A DNA stretch of 64,000 nucleotides from an uncultured Acidobacteriota bacterium. GTDB taxonomy: Bacteria > Acidobacteriota > Terriglobia > Terriglobales > Acidobacteriaceae. The position numbers and the translations under genes were made by a program. Each line of letters opens with the position of its first letter. Within the stretch, counting starts at the first letter, position 1. Shown here piece by piece: positions 18,616 through 28,601 of this stretch. The notes under the pieces were generated by a model. The model searched no databases, was not told the origin of the DNA, and saw nothing but the letters and a program-made list of their open reading frames with translations. The DNA is taken from contig CAIQPK010000072.1 in the NCBI GenBank assembly GCA_903873705.1, forward strand, positions 1 to 64,000, read 5' to 3'.

Positions 18616-19652
18616 CTAGTTATCGAAAAAGCGATAGCGGATGGTCCAATCCTGGCTGGCGCCGGGAGGGATGTGGATATGGATGTAGGCTTCGGGTGCG
18701 ATCACCGTCGGGACCGACCAGTAGTTGATGCTGGCGAGGGGTGAATCGCTTGTCTACTCTACGCCTACCCCGGTCTTCCGGTTTTTGACGATGAAGTCAT
18801 AATCGGAGGGATTCGTTGAAAAACCGGTAATGCCACACTGTACTGATTGACGCTCCTGGAGTTCGCTGTGATAGACGAGCTCATTTCCAACCAGCTCACC
18901 ACCGTTCCCGAGAGGGCGCACTGCGGTTGGTGCAAAGGCAAAGTGGACTGACAGGTCGGGACCCGTGGTGACGTTGTCTAACCGGTAGAAATCGTGATCG
19001 TAGACGTCCGTATCGATTGTCTTGGTGCCGGTATTTTTCATGTGGTGGTGAATCACCAACACTGGCGTGCCCTTTTCGAGCGCGAGTGTTTTGGTGTAGT
19101 CGTACGCATAGCCTACGGGCGAACTGAGGTTTTGCGTGATCGCAACCTCGTTCGACTTTGCTTTATAACTCCACTTGCCGTGGTCAACGATCGGATATGG
19201 CGTAGAGAACTTGTACGGAGCATCGTCAAGTCTGCGGAGAACGCCTACACCCGGCTTGACGAACAGATCGCCGGCTTGGCGTCGTCAAAACCAAGCGGCG
19301 CCTTCGACTCCAGGGAGTTGAACTCTTCGACGGGTCCGGCAAGTGAATCGTGGCCCATTGGGTCGTGGGTTGGGCGCCACGGATTAAAGTAGGTATGACC
19401 ATCGTAGGAAAGGCAGGGAATGACGCCGGACCAATCGAAGCGCGAGCCGCGGTACCAGCCCTTGTCTGCGTCCGGGAGATCGATGAGTGCGTGGACCAGG
19501 CCGTTGGAAATAGACAGCTGGGGCACGTCCGTTGCCGTCTGGCTGGCGCAGGGATCGAGAGCTGTGGAGGTGTTGCCTTGAGCTGATGCGGGTAATGCCA
19601 GAAGGGCTGTGTTGAAAACCGCGAGTGACGCCCAAACGCAGAGATCCTTCAT
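18616..19652 (-). pseudogene. Disrupted secreted protein gene (aldose-epimerase-like fold suspected)
   Basis: MKDLCVWASLAVFNTALLALPASAQ...GFDDAK | -1 nt frameshift near 19265 | GDLFVKPGVGVLRRLDDAPYKF...KTGVGVE | in-frame TAG near 18755 | TSDSPLASINYWSVPTVIAPEAYIHIHIPPGASQDWTIRYRFFDN. Confidence 0.75.
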
Positions 19653-19733
19653 TTCCGAATATCCCCCACGCTCCCGCAATGGAATGCACTCGAGAGCTTC
19701 CGTCCGCGATACTTTCCAAGAGCAAACCCGGCG

Positions 19734-19763
19734 ATCTTAGCAATGCCCTATTAGACAGGTCAA
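19734..19763 (-). promoter_or_regulatory. Putative promoter/operator B (TTGACCTGTCTAATAGGGC...TAAGAT)
   Basis: Minus-strand TTGACC-18 nt-TAAGAT, 82 bp upstream of the disrupted gene start. Confidence 0.5.
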
Positions 19764-19962
19764 TGATTTTTCCAAAACTATAACTGCTTGACGCGGAGTG
19801 CGGCTAGCGCTTCCCGCAGAAGACGACGCCAACGTCGAAGGCTCATGCGGGTTTGTTCATGGCTGAATAGGCGCACCTAGCTGTAGCGGGGTGATGCGCA
19901 GGGATCCGGGGCCGATTTTGCGAGGGGCAAGAATCGCCTATGACAACTTCCGAGTCGACCTC

Positions 19963-19992
19963 TTGACCTGTTCAACAGGGCTCTGCTACGCT
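19963..19992 (+). promoter_or_regulatory. Putative promoter/operator C (TTGACCTGTTCAACAGGGC...TACGCT)
   Basis: TTGACC-18 nt-TACGCT containing perfect palindrome CCTGTT-C-AACAGG. Confidence 0.55.
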
Positions 19993-20129
19993 TCCGTGTC
20001 GATTCAGGTTCACTAATTTTGCCTCTTCCAGCCAAAATGCTGGCTGGCACGCGTCGGAGTTTGTTCGTCCGCTTGCGATTGAGTAGGAGCAAGAGCTTGA
20101 TTCACGATTATTTTGCGGAGGTAAGAAGT

Positions 20130-22052
20130 ATGCACTTACGTGGGCGGATGGTCTGGGCGGTTTCATCGCTGTTTCTGTGTGTCGCCATGACCAGCTTTGG
20201 GCAAGCAAAGGGTTCGGGGCAAGTATCTGGCGATTGGCCGATGTATGGCCATGATGGTGGCAGCACTCGGTTCTCTCCGCTCACGCAGGTGAACGTGGAT
20301 AACGTCAGCAAGTTAAAGAGAGTGTGGACGTTTCATATGACTCCGGCGACGGCCGAGAGTGCTGCGCCTGCGGGTGGACGGACGCGTGCACGAAGGAGTG
20401 AGGCATCGCCACTGATGATCGACGGCGTCCTGTATCTGCCAACACCGTTTAGCCGCGTGGTAGCCCTGAACGCGAGCACGGGCAAGCAAATATGGGAGTA
20501 CGTGCTGAGCAATAACGACAATGCCTCTACCCGCGGCATCGCCTACTGGCCGGGCGACGGGAAGAAGTGGGGACCTCGCATCGTATTTGGCACCGCCGCC
20601 GGCGCTCTGATCGCGCTCGATGCCAAGACGGGCAAGCCCTCTGGTGGATTCGGCACCGACGGTATCGTCGATTTCAAAGCGAGCGTTGCCAACGGATTCA
20701 AGACGCAAATCGGCATGAGCTCGCCGCCTTCGATTTACAAGAACGTCATTATTACGGGCGTGCGCGTGCAGGAGCAGCCTGCGCTTGGTCCCGCAGGCGA
20801 TACTCGGGGCTGGGATGTGGTGACGGGCAAACTGCTCTGGACATTTCATTCGGTTCCGCATCCGGGCGAGGAAGGCATCGAGACCTGGATGACGCCGGAT
20901 TCGTGGAAGAACCGCTCTGGTGCGAACGCGTGGGGCTTCCTGAGTGTCGACCAGGAGACGGGTACCGTCTTTGTTCCGATCGCTGCGGCCTCTCAGGATG
21001 AGTATGGAGGGGATCGCAAGGGTGCGAATCTTTACAGCCAGACGCTGGTCGCTCTGGATGCGCTGACCGGTAAGAAGAAGTGGCATTTCCAGGTGATCCA
21101 TCACGATACGTGGGACTATGACTTCGGTGGTGCGCCAATCCTGGCGAAGGTTCACCGTGGCTCGGAAACAATTCCAGTAGTGGTGCAGACCAATAAGACG
21201 GGCCTGGTGTGGATACTCGACCGACGCGATGGCACCCCGGTGTTTGGCGTGGAGGAGCGCCCGGTGCCGGCGAGCGATGTACCCGGTGAGGACTCATGGA
21301 ACACGGAGCCTTTCCCGCTGAAGCCCGCACCGCTTTCGCGCATGAGCTTCAAGAAGGAAGAGCTTGCGAATGTGACGCCGGAGCACACCAAGGCATGCGA
21401 GGACATCTTCGCGAAGTACCCTACCAGCCATAACGATGGGCCGTTCACGCGCTTTGGGCTGCAGCCTTCGATCGTTTTCCCGGGCACGTGGGGCGGCTCG
21501 AACTATCAGGGCGGAACCTACGACCCGAAACTGAACTTGATTTTTTACAACGTGAACGACTACGCAGATTATGGCCAGATGATTCCGACAGCTCCGGGTT
21601 CGCCGCTTCCGTATGAGCGCAAGGGGCCGCTGAACGGCAAGTACGACCGCTTTGCCGACAGCAAGACGGGTTGGCCGTGCCAGGCTCCACCGTGGGGTGA
21701 ACTGGTTGCTCTGAACCTGGACACGGGTGAGTATGTTTGGCGCCAACCGTTCGGCACCATTCCCGAACTTGAAGCCAAGGGCATCAAGAACACCGGCTCG
21801 CTCAACATGGGAGGAGGCATCACCACTGCTGGCGGGCTGCTTTTTATCGGCGCTACGCCAGACCTGCATTTCCGTGCGTTCGATGAGAAGACAGGAAAGA
21901 TGCTGTGGGATACGACACTTGAAGCCGCCGGGGCAAATGCTCCCATTACTTACAGGGGTAAGGACGGAAAACAGTACATTGTCATCGTCGCCACGGGCGG
22001 AGCGTTTGGGCAAAGCAATGGCGATGTCGTGGCCGCATACGCTTTGCCGTAG
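20130..22052 (+). CDS. PQQ-dependent dehydrogenase (quinoprotein), secreted
   Basis: GGAGG RBS; signal peptide; GDWPMYGHDGGSTRFSPLTQVN, repeated beta-propeller W motifs, HDTWDYDFGGAP. Confidence 0.88.
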   Translation: MHLRGRMVWAVSSLFLCVAMTSFGQAKGSGQVSGDWPMYGHDGGSTRFSPLTQVNVDNVSKLKRVWTFHMTPATAESAAPAGGRTRARRSEASPLMIDGVLYLPTPFSRVVALNASTGKQIWEYVLSNNDNASTRGIAYWPGDGKKWGPRIVFGTAAGALIALDAKTGKPSGGFGTDGIVDFKASVANGFKTQIGMSSPPSIYKNVIITGVRVQEQPALGPAGDTRGWDVVTGKLLWTFHSVPHPGEEGIETWMTPDSWKNRSGANAWGFLSVDQETGTVFVPIAAASQDEYGGDRKGANLYSQTLVALDALTGKKKWHFQVIHHDTWDYDFGGAPILAKVHRGSETIPVVVQTNKTGLVWILDRRDGTPVFGVEERPVPASDVPGEDSWNTEPFPLKPAPLSRMSFKKEELANVTPEHTKACEDIFAKYPTSHNDGPFTRFGLQPSIVFPGTWGGSNYQGGTYDPKLNLIFYNVNDYADYGQMIPTAPGSPLPYERKGPLNGKYDRFADSKTGWPCQAPPWGELVALNLDTGEYVWRQPFGTIPELEAKGIKNTGSLNMGGGITTAGGLLFIGATPDLHFRAFDEKTGKMLWDTTLEAAGANAPITYRGKDGKQYIVIVATGGAFGQSNGDVVAAYALP

Positions 22053-22144
22053 GCGTTGCTGCGAGAGGTTGCGCTCAAGAGGATTGCGGCGGACCTTGTG
22101 GGGAATGGGAGTCAGGTGTACTTTTTCCCCTGCCAGTATCGGAG

Positions 22145-22740
22145 GTGGCCTTCTATGTCAGAGAAGAGCCACTTCCCGGTAATTTCAAGTCCAGCCCGGA
22201 CCTGGTGGTTGTCAGCCGCTGGGACAACGACCGGCGAATTGGTGCGCACTGGGTACACACCTGCAACGGCGGTCCCAACGGTCTGAATCTCTGCACGATA
22301 CCTCCTTATACGATGCCGCAGCCACATAGCCATCCAGCCGAAGAGGCCTGGATCATGGTGAAGGGAGAGACGACACTGTCGCTCGGGAAGAACCTTCGTC
22401 GCATGACGCCCGGGCAGGCGTACCGTATCCCTCCTACGGGGGTTACTGCCCACAGCAACATCAACTGGTCAAACGAACCGGTTGAAATGATCTATATGGG
22501 GCCACTTTCGCGAGGCGGAAATGGCGGTGGGCCGCCGCAAGCTGCCGCCCTGGGAACACCCCAAGGTGCTGGGTGCGGGGGGCCACCGGGCGGAACAGAT
22601 TACGCAAGGCTTGATAACAGTCCTATCAATCCGGCCACCGAGCCCGACGTCGACGTGTACATGGGGAACTGGCATGACGCATTCCCCAGAATGATGCACG
22701 GCAAACCTCATTCGAATCTGCAAAACCGACCGCCATCTGG
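22145..22740 (+). pseudogene. Cupin-domain protein, probably C-terminally truncated/frameshifted
   Basis: Cupin motifs PHSHPAEEAWIMVKGETTLSLG...GVTAHSNINWSNEP; after MGNWHDAFPRMMHGK the frame looks noncoding and runs into nifJ. Confidence 0.5.
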
Positions 22741-22823
22741 TGTCGGGCGTCACATCCTGCTGTGTTTGCGAAGCGGAGAATGTAGGGGCGGTGCGGGTGA
22801 TGCCCGACCTTGGAGTGTGCGTG

Positions 22824-25800
22824 ATGGATGGAACGTCGATGCAGGTCATGGATGGAAACGAAGCAGCCGTTGCCGTCGCGTACCGGCTGTCCGAGGTCAT
22901 CGCGATTTACCCGATAACGCCATCGTCGACGATGGCCGAAGCTGCGGATCAATGGCGCTCAGAGGGTCGTCGCAATCTCTGGGGGGCTGTCCCCTTCGTG
23001 GAGGAGATGCAGAGCGAAGGCGGCGCGGCGGGTGCGTTGCACGGCGCGCTACAGGCAGGAGCCTTTGGGACTACGTTCACTGCATCGCAGGGGCTGTTGC
23101 TGATGATTCCTAACATGTTCAAGATCGCTGGTGAACTGACACCGGCGACGATGCACGTAACGGCTCGAACCCTTGCCACACATGCCCTATCGATCTTTGG
23201 GGACCACTCTGATGTTATGGCCTGCCGCTCCACCGGGTGGGCGATGTTGTGCTCGAACTCTGTGCAGGAGGCGGGCGATATGGCGCTGATTGCGCAGATC
23301 GCCACGCTCGAGTCGCGAGTCCCGTTTGTGCACTTCTTCGACGGCTTCCGCACTTCGCACGAGATCAACAAAGCCTATCCCATTTCTGACGAGACGATTC
23401 GCGCGTTGTTGGATGACCGGTTCATCCTTGAGTATCGGGGGCGAGCACTGGGGCCGGACCACCCGCAGATCCGCGGCACGGCGCAGAACCCCGATGTTTT
23501 CTTTCAGGCTCGCGAGGCAGCGAATCCCTATCACCTCGCCACGCCGGGTGTAGTGCAGTCCGTCATGGATCGGCTGGCCGCGCTGACTGGCCGCGCGTAT
23601 CACCTATTTGATTATTACGGTGCGGTCGATGCCGAGCGGGTCATCGTGGTGATGGGTTCCGCAGCGGAGGCTGCTGAAGAGGCGATCGATGCGATGATGC
23701 GTTTTGGGGAAAAGGTGGGCGTGTTGAAGGTTCGGCTCTACCGGCCGTGCGACGCCGGCGCTTTCCTGAAGGCGCTACCTGTGACCGTGCGCGCTATCGC
23801 CGTGCTGGACCGCACTAAGGAGCCGGGGGCACTCGGCGAGCCGCTCTATCAGGATGTGATTACGGTGCTGGCGGAGCAGGGGGTTGTGCCGCATTTCGAG
23901 ACGCGACCGCGGGTGATCGGTGGCCGGTATGGGCTGTCTTCCAAGGAGTTCACGCCCGCGATGGTGAAGGGGATCTTCGACGAACTCGCGAAAGCCGCGC
24001 CCAAAAACCATTTCACCATCGGCATCGACGATGACGTGACGCACCTTAGCCTGGCTTACGATGCTGATTTCTCAACGGAAGATCCGCGGACGGTGCGCGC
24101 TTTGTTTTTCGGTCTCGGGTCCGATGGCACCGTTGGTGCGAACAAGAACTCCATCAAGATTATTGGGAACGAGACCGATCTCTACGCGCAGGGTTACTTC
24201 GTTTACGATTCGAAGAAGTCGGGCTCGATGACGACATCGCATCTGCGCTTCGGGCCCAATCCCATCCACTCGACCTATCTCATCACTCGCGCGAGTTTTC
24301 TGGCGTGCCATTCATTCGCGTTTTTGGAGCGGCTGAATGTGCTTGAGGCCGCTATGCCCGGCGCGACATTCCTGCTCAATTCGCCATACGCTGCCGACGT
24401 GGTCTGGGCGAAGCTGACGCGATCCATGCAGCAGGAAATCTTGTCCAAACAGATCGAGTTCTACGTCATCGATGCCTCGACCGTTGCGCGCAATGCCGGC
24501 ATGGGTTCGCGCATCAACACCATCATGCAAACGTGCTTCTTCGCGATCAGCGGTGTGCTGCCCCGCGAGGATGCCATCGCAGAGATCAAGAAGTCTATCC
24601 GAAAGACGTATGGCAAACGCGGGGATGCGGTAGTGCAGAAGAATTTTGACGCCGTCGACGCGGCACTAGCCCATCTTGAGCGCGTCGCAGTACCTTCGTC
24701 AGCGGATTCCGAGCTGCAACTCGCAACGTCGCTTTCTGGCAACCCGACAGAGTTTGTGGGGCACGTGCTTGGTGCGATTGCCGCTGGTAAAGGCGATCAG
24801 CTTCCCGTCAGCGCCTTTCCGGCAGGCGGCACGTTCCCAACCGGTACCGCACAGTATGAAAAGCGCAATATTGCCCAGTTCATCCCGGTGTGGGATGAGG
24901 AACTTTGCATTCAGTGCGGGAAGTGCGTCATGGTTTGCCCGCACGCAGTCATCCGCTCCAAGATATACGGCGCGGACCTATTGGCCGACGCGCCAGAGAG
25001 CTTTAAGTCCACGACACCAAAGTGGAAGGGCCGGGAGCAGGACCGCTACACGCTGCAGGTGTCGTCGGAGGATTGCACCGAGTGCAGCGTATGCGTCGAA
25101 ATTTGTCCGGTGAAAAGTAAAGCCGACTCTGCACATAAGGCAATCAACATGCAACCTCAGGCACCGCTGCGGGCCGCTGAGCGCGTCAACTGGGAGTATT
25201 TCCTATCGCTGCCTGAGGCCGACCGCACACAAATTTCACACACGCAGGTAAAAGACCTGCAATTGTTGCAGCCGCTATTCGAGTTTTCTGGTGCATGCCC
25301 CGGATGCGGGGAAACAGCCTACATCAAGTTGTTGACGCAGCTATTCGGTGACCGCCTGTACATCGCAAATGCTACGGGTTGCTCGTCCATCTACGGTGGC
25401 AGCCTGCCGGCCACGCCTTACAGCCAGAATGCACAGGGTCGCGGGCCGGCCTGGGCAAACTCGCTTTTTGAGGACAACGCAGAGTTTGGCTTTGGCATGC
25501 GAACGGCGCTCGATCAACAGAAGGAGTTCGCCGAAACACTGCTGAAACGCGTGGCGGAACCGGCGGGATCGCGGCTGACTGAAGAGATACTGGAGGCTCC
25601 GCAGAACACGGAAGCCGAGATTATGGCGCAACGTGAGCGCGTCGAGTCACTGCGTTTGCAGCTTCGCGACGTGGATAGCTCCGATGCGCGCAACCTTCTG
25701 GCTATTGCCGACGCACTGGTGCGGCGCAGCGTGTGGATCCTCGGTGGCGACGGCTGGGCCTACGACATTGGCTTCGGTGGCCTGGATCATGTGCTCGGTT

Positions 25801-26429
25801 CAGGAAAGAATTTTAACGTACTGGTGATGGATACAGAGGTTTACTCCAATACGGGAGGTCAGGCGTCTAAAGCCACGCCGCGCGGAGCTGTCGCCAAGTT
25901 CGCCACCTCCGGCAAGTCAACGAACAAGAAAGACCTTGCGATGGAAGCCATCAGTTACGGCTCCGTGTACGTTGCGCGTGTGGCTCTCGGCGGAAACGAC
26001 AGTCATGTCATCAAGGCGTTTCAAGAGGCGGAAGCTCACGATGGTCCGTCGCTCATCATCGCCTACGCCAGCTGCATTGCGCACGGCTATGACCTAGCGC
26101 ACTCGCTGGACCAGCAGAAGCTCGCCGTGCAATCCGGGTACTGGCCACTGATGCGCTATAACCCCGGGTTACGGGACCAGGGGAAGAATCCGTTCCAGCT
26201 GGACTCGCGCACTCCTTCTATTCCGCTGCACGATTATACGAAGCGCGAGGGGCGTTACACGATGCTCGAGCGCAGCAATCCTGAGCTTGCAGCCGAACTA
26301 CTTGTGAAAGCGCAGGAAGATGTTGACCGCCAATGGCGCATTTACTCCGCACGTGCCGCCATGCCCGGGCACGGGGACCCGCACGGCGTGGTAGAGAAGC
26401 CGGTGGAGCCTGCTAAAGTATCGGCTTGA
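22824..26429 (+). CDS. nifJ: Pyruvate:ferredoxin (flavodoxin) oxidoreductase, single-chain
   Basis: MDGNEAAVAVAYRLSEVIAIYPITPSSTMAE; two 4Fe-4S motifs CIQCGKCVMVCP and CTECSVCVEICP; TPP domain GDGWAYDIGFGGLDHVL, EVYSNTGGQASKATP. Confidence 0.95.
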   Translation: MDGTSMQVMDGNEAAVAVAYRLSEVIAIYPITPSSTMAEAADQWRSEGRRNLWGAVPFVEEMQSEGGAAGALHGALQAGAFGTTFTASQGLLLMIPNMFKIAGELTPATMHVTARTLATHALSIFGDHSDVMACRSTGWAMLCSNSVQEAGDMALIAQIATLESRVPFVHFFDGFRTSHEINKAYPISDETIRALLDDRFILEYRGRALGPDHPQIRGTAQNPDVFFQAREAANPYHLATPGVVQSVMDRLAALTGRAYHLFDYYGAVDAERVIVVMGSAAEAAEEAIDAMMRFGEKVGVLKVRLYRPCDAGAFLKALPVTVRAIAVLDRTKEPGALGEPLYQDVITVLAEQGVVPHFETRPRVIGGRYGLSSKEFTPAMVKGIFDELAKAAPKNHFTIGIDDDVTHLSLAYDADFSTEDPRTVRALFFGLGSDGTVGANKNSIKIIGNETDLYAQGYFVYDSKKSGSMTTSHLRFGPNPIHSTYLITRASFLACHSFAFLERLNVLEAAMPGATFLLNSPYAADVVWAKLTRSMQQEILSKQIEFYVIDASTVARNAGMGSRINTIMQTCFFAISGVLPREDAIAEIKKSIRKTYGKRGDAVVQKNFDAVDAALAHLERVAVPSSADSELQLATSLSGNPTEFVGHVLGAIAAGKGDQLPVSAFPAGGTFPTGTAQYEKRNIAQFIPVWDEELCIQCGKCVMVCPHAVIRSKIYGADLLADAPESFKSTTPKWKGREQDRYTLQVSSEDCTECSVCVEICPVKSKADSAHKAINMQPQAPLRAAERVNWEYFLSLPEADRTQISHTQVKDLQLLQPLFEFSGACPGCGETAYIKLLTQLFGDRLYIANATGCSSIYGGSLPATPYSQNAQGRGPAWANSLFEDNAEFGFGMRTALDQQKEFAETLLKRVAEPAGSRLTEEILEAPQNTEAEIMAQRERVESLRLQLRDVDSSDARNLLAIADALVRRSVWILGGDGWAYDIGFGGLDHVLGSGKNFNVLVMDTEVYSNTGGQASKATPRGAVAKFATSGKSTNKKDLAMEAISYGSVYVARVALGGNDSHVIKAFQEAEAHDGPSLIIAYASCIAHGYDLAHSLDQQKLAVQSGYWPLMRYNPGLRDQGKNPFQLDSRTPSIPLHDYTKREGRYTMLERSNPELAAELLVKAQEDVDRQWRIYSARAAMPGHGDPHGVVEKPVEPAKVSA

Positions 26430-26466
26430 CAGTCGGCCCTACCTGCGTCCGGAGAGCCGCCCGAAT

Positions 26467-27909
26467 TTAGAAAGGATAATGCGGTGTCTCCGTCTCGATG
26501 GTCATCCAGCGGGAGTAGGTGAATGACTCTACGCCTCCCCGTCCACCAAAGCGACCGTAGCCACTGGACTTTACGCCGCCGAATGGAACCTGCGCCTCAT
26601 CCTGCACCGTTGGTCCATTGATGTGGCAGATGCCGCTCTGGATTCCTTTGCTCACGGTCAACGCACGTTTGATGTTCTGGCTAAAGACGGAAGCGGAGAG
26701 TCCGTATTCCGTGTCGTTGGCCACGCGAATGGCTTCGCTGTCGTCCTTCACGCGAATAACCGAAGCGATGGGTCCGAACGCCTCGGCAAAGTAAATTTCC
26801 ATATCCGGCGTGACGCCATCCAAGACCGTCGGTTGCATGACGGCACCGTCGCTGACACCATCGGAGTAGCGAGTTGCGCCCTTCGCAACCGCATCCTCGA
26901 TTAGGGTGCCAACCCTGGCCGCAGCGCTTGCGTCAATCATGGCGCCGAGTGCTGTTCCACCCTTTGCGCTCGCGATCAGCGTCTTTGTCTTCGCTGCGAG
27001 CAAGTTGACGAAGGCGTCTGCGACGCTGTTGAGAACGATGATGCGACCGGTTGCCATGCAGATCTGCCCCTGGTGCATGAAGGCTCCAAACGCCGCTGCA
27101 TTAACGGCGTCGGACAAGTCAGCGTCGTCGAGGACAATCATCGGAGACTTGCCGCCGAGTTCAAGCAGGGTCGGCTTCAAGAGCGCACCTGCCTGCTGAG
27201 CGATAATAGCGCCGACTCGGCTGGAACCGGTGAAATTGATGTGTCGCACAGCGGGATGCGCAATGAGCGCGGTGACGATCTCCGGGGCATCCTGCGCCGC
27301 ATGGCTGATGAGGCTAAGGGCGCCGGCAGGAAGGGCTTCAGCCACGGCTTTCGCGATAAGGAAGTGCGTGGCGGGACACAACTCAGACGATTTGAGCACG
27401 ACCGTATTGCCACAAGCCAGGGGCATGGCGAAGGATCGTACAAAAAGAATGATCGGCGCGTTCCATGGTGCCATGCCGAGACAGACGCCCCATGGCTCTC
27501 GCGACGCGTAGGAGAGGGATCCCGGCTTGTCGGTTGGAATGACGTCACCGGTAAGCTGGGTGGTCATGGCGCCTGCTTCCCGCAACAGGTCACAGCCGAG
27601 CTTGAGATTAAATGCGGCCCAGCTTCTGGCCGCGCCAGTTTCCGCTACCATCGCCTGGATGATCTGCTCGCTGGCCTCGAGCAGCCGAGCAGCGGCCTTG
27701 AACATCGCGTCTCTGCGGATACTGGGTGCTGTTGCTGCCCACGCAGGAAACGCATCGGAAGCGGCGGCGCCAGCCAGTTGGACATCCTGCGGCGAGGCGG
27801 CGGGAGCTGTGCTCACTACCTCGCCGGTAACGGGATTGCACCGCCTGAACGTTCTCCCGCTCGCAGCACTTACTTCGCGACCGCTAATCAAAAGGCTGGA
27901 CTGAATCAT
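26467..27909 (-). CDS. Aldehyde dehydrogenase (salicylaldehyde/vanillin/benzaldehyde dehydrogenase-like)
   Basis: 480 aa; MAPWNAPI, FTGSSRVG, LELGGKSPMIVLDDAD, HQGQICMATGR catalytic Cys. Confidence 0.85.
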   Translation of the reverse strand: MIQSSLLISGREVSAASGRTFRRCNPVTGEVVSTAPAASPQDVQLAGAAASDAFPAWAATAPSIRRDAMFKAAARLLEASEQIIQAMVAETGAARSWAAFNLKLGCDLLREAGAMTTQLTGDVIPTDKPGSLSYASREPWGVCLGMAPWNAPIILFVRSFAMPLACGNTVVLKSSELCPATHFLIAKAVAEALPAGALSLISHAAQDAPEIVTALIAHPAVRHINFTGSSRVGAIIAQQAGALLKPTLLELGGKSPMIVLDDADLSDAVNAAAFGAFMHQGQICMATGRIIVLNSVADAFVNLLAAKTKTLIASAKGGTALGAMIDASAAARVGTLIEDAVAKGATRYSDGVSDGAVMQPTVLDGVTPDMEIYFAEAFGPIASVIRVKDDSEAIRVANDTEYGLSASVFSQNIKRALTVSKGIQSGICHINGPTVQDEAQVPFGGVKSSGYGRFGGRGGVESFTYSRWMTIETETPHYPF

Positions 27910-27919
27910 GACGTAACCC

Positions 27920-28543
27920 CTAAGAATTGAAAATAGCTTTAGAATCTTCTCCCGAAAGATAGCGGCGGCCCATATCGTAGAGCGCTTCCACCTCTGAGCC
28001 TTTGAGACCGGGCATATCTGTTTTCACCGGATAGCCAATTTGCGACTGCAGGTAGGCGAGATGGCGATAGCCAACAGGGAACTTGTTCAGCAATGAGGCA
28101 TCCAGCTTCAGGCTGATGGACGGGTCAAGCGGATCGACACGGTCCTTTTCGTAAATCGGCTGGCGGTAAAGCAGTCCCCATCGGTCGCCCCTCTTTTCGA
28201 AAAAATCGTAGAACCTTCCTGTGCAGACAACATCGCATAGTATGCCTTCCAGAGTTCCCCGTTGCGAGATCGTCATTTTTGTCTGCATGACGGCGCGGTT
28301 TCCGGCGAGGTCGATGGAACTCCCCCCAAGGAAGTGGAGGATGCTGACCCCCTTCTCCCATCCGGCCTTGCTCATCGCGATAAATTCGTCTGCCGTCCCC
28401 TGCGTCCACGTCGCCATCATGCGGCCATCATCATGCCAGACCTGGCGAAACCGAGACCAGTCTCCTGCGTCTCGGTAGACAGCCCAGTTCTCGACCAGGT
28501 CGCGGAGCAGTAGTCGATCAACCATTTCCTCGGTGCCTTGCAT
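27920..28543 (-). CDS. Nuclear transport factor 2 (SnoaL)-like protein
   Basis: 207 aa; VDRLLLRDLVENWAVYRDAGDWSRFRQVWHDDGRMMATW. Confidence 0.75.
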   Translation of the reverse strand: MQGTEEMVDRLLLRDLVENWAVYRDAGDWSRFRQVWHDDGRMMATWTQGTADEFIAMSKAGWEKGVSILHFLGGSSIDLAGNRAVMQTKMTISQRGTLEGILCDVVCTGRFYDFFEKRGDRWGLLYRQPIYEKDRVDPLDPSISLKLDASLLNKFPVGYRHLAYLQSQIGYPVKTDMPGLKGSEVEALYDMGRRYLSGEDSKAIFNS

Positions 28544-28601
28544 TTCCGTTCTCCTAAAATGTGAAGCGCTGGCAACATGAGTCGCCTATCGACGAGGTGC
28601 G

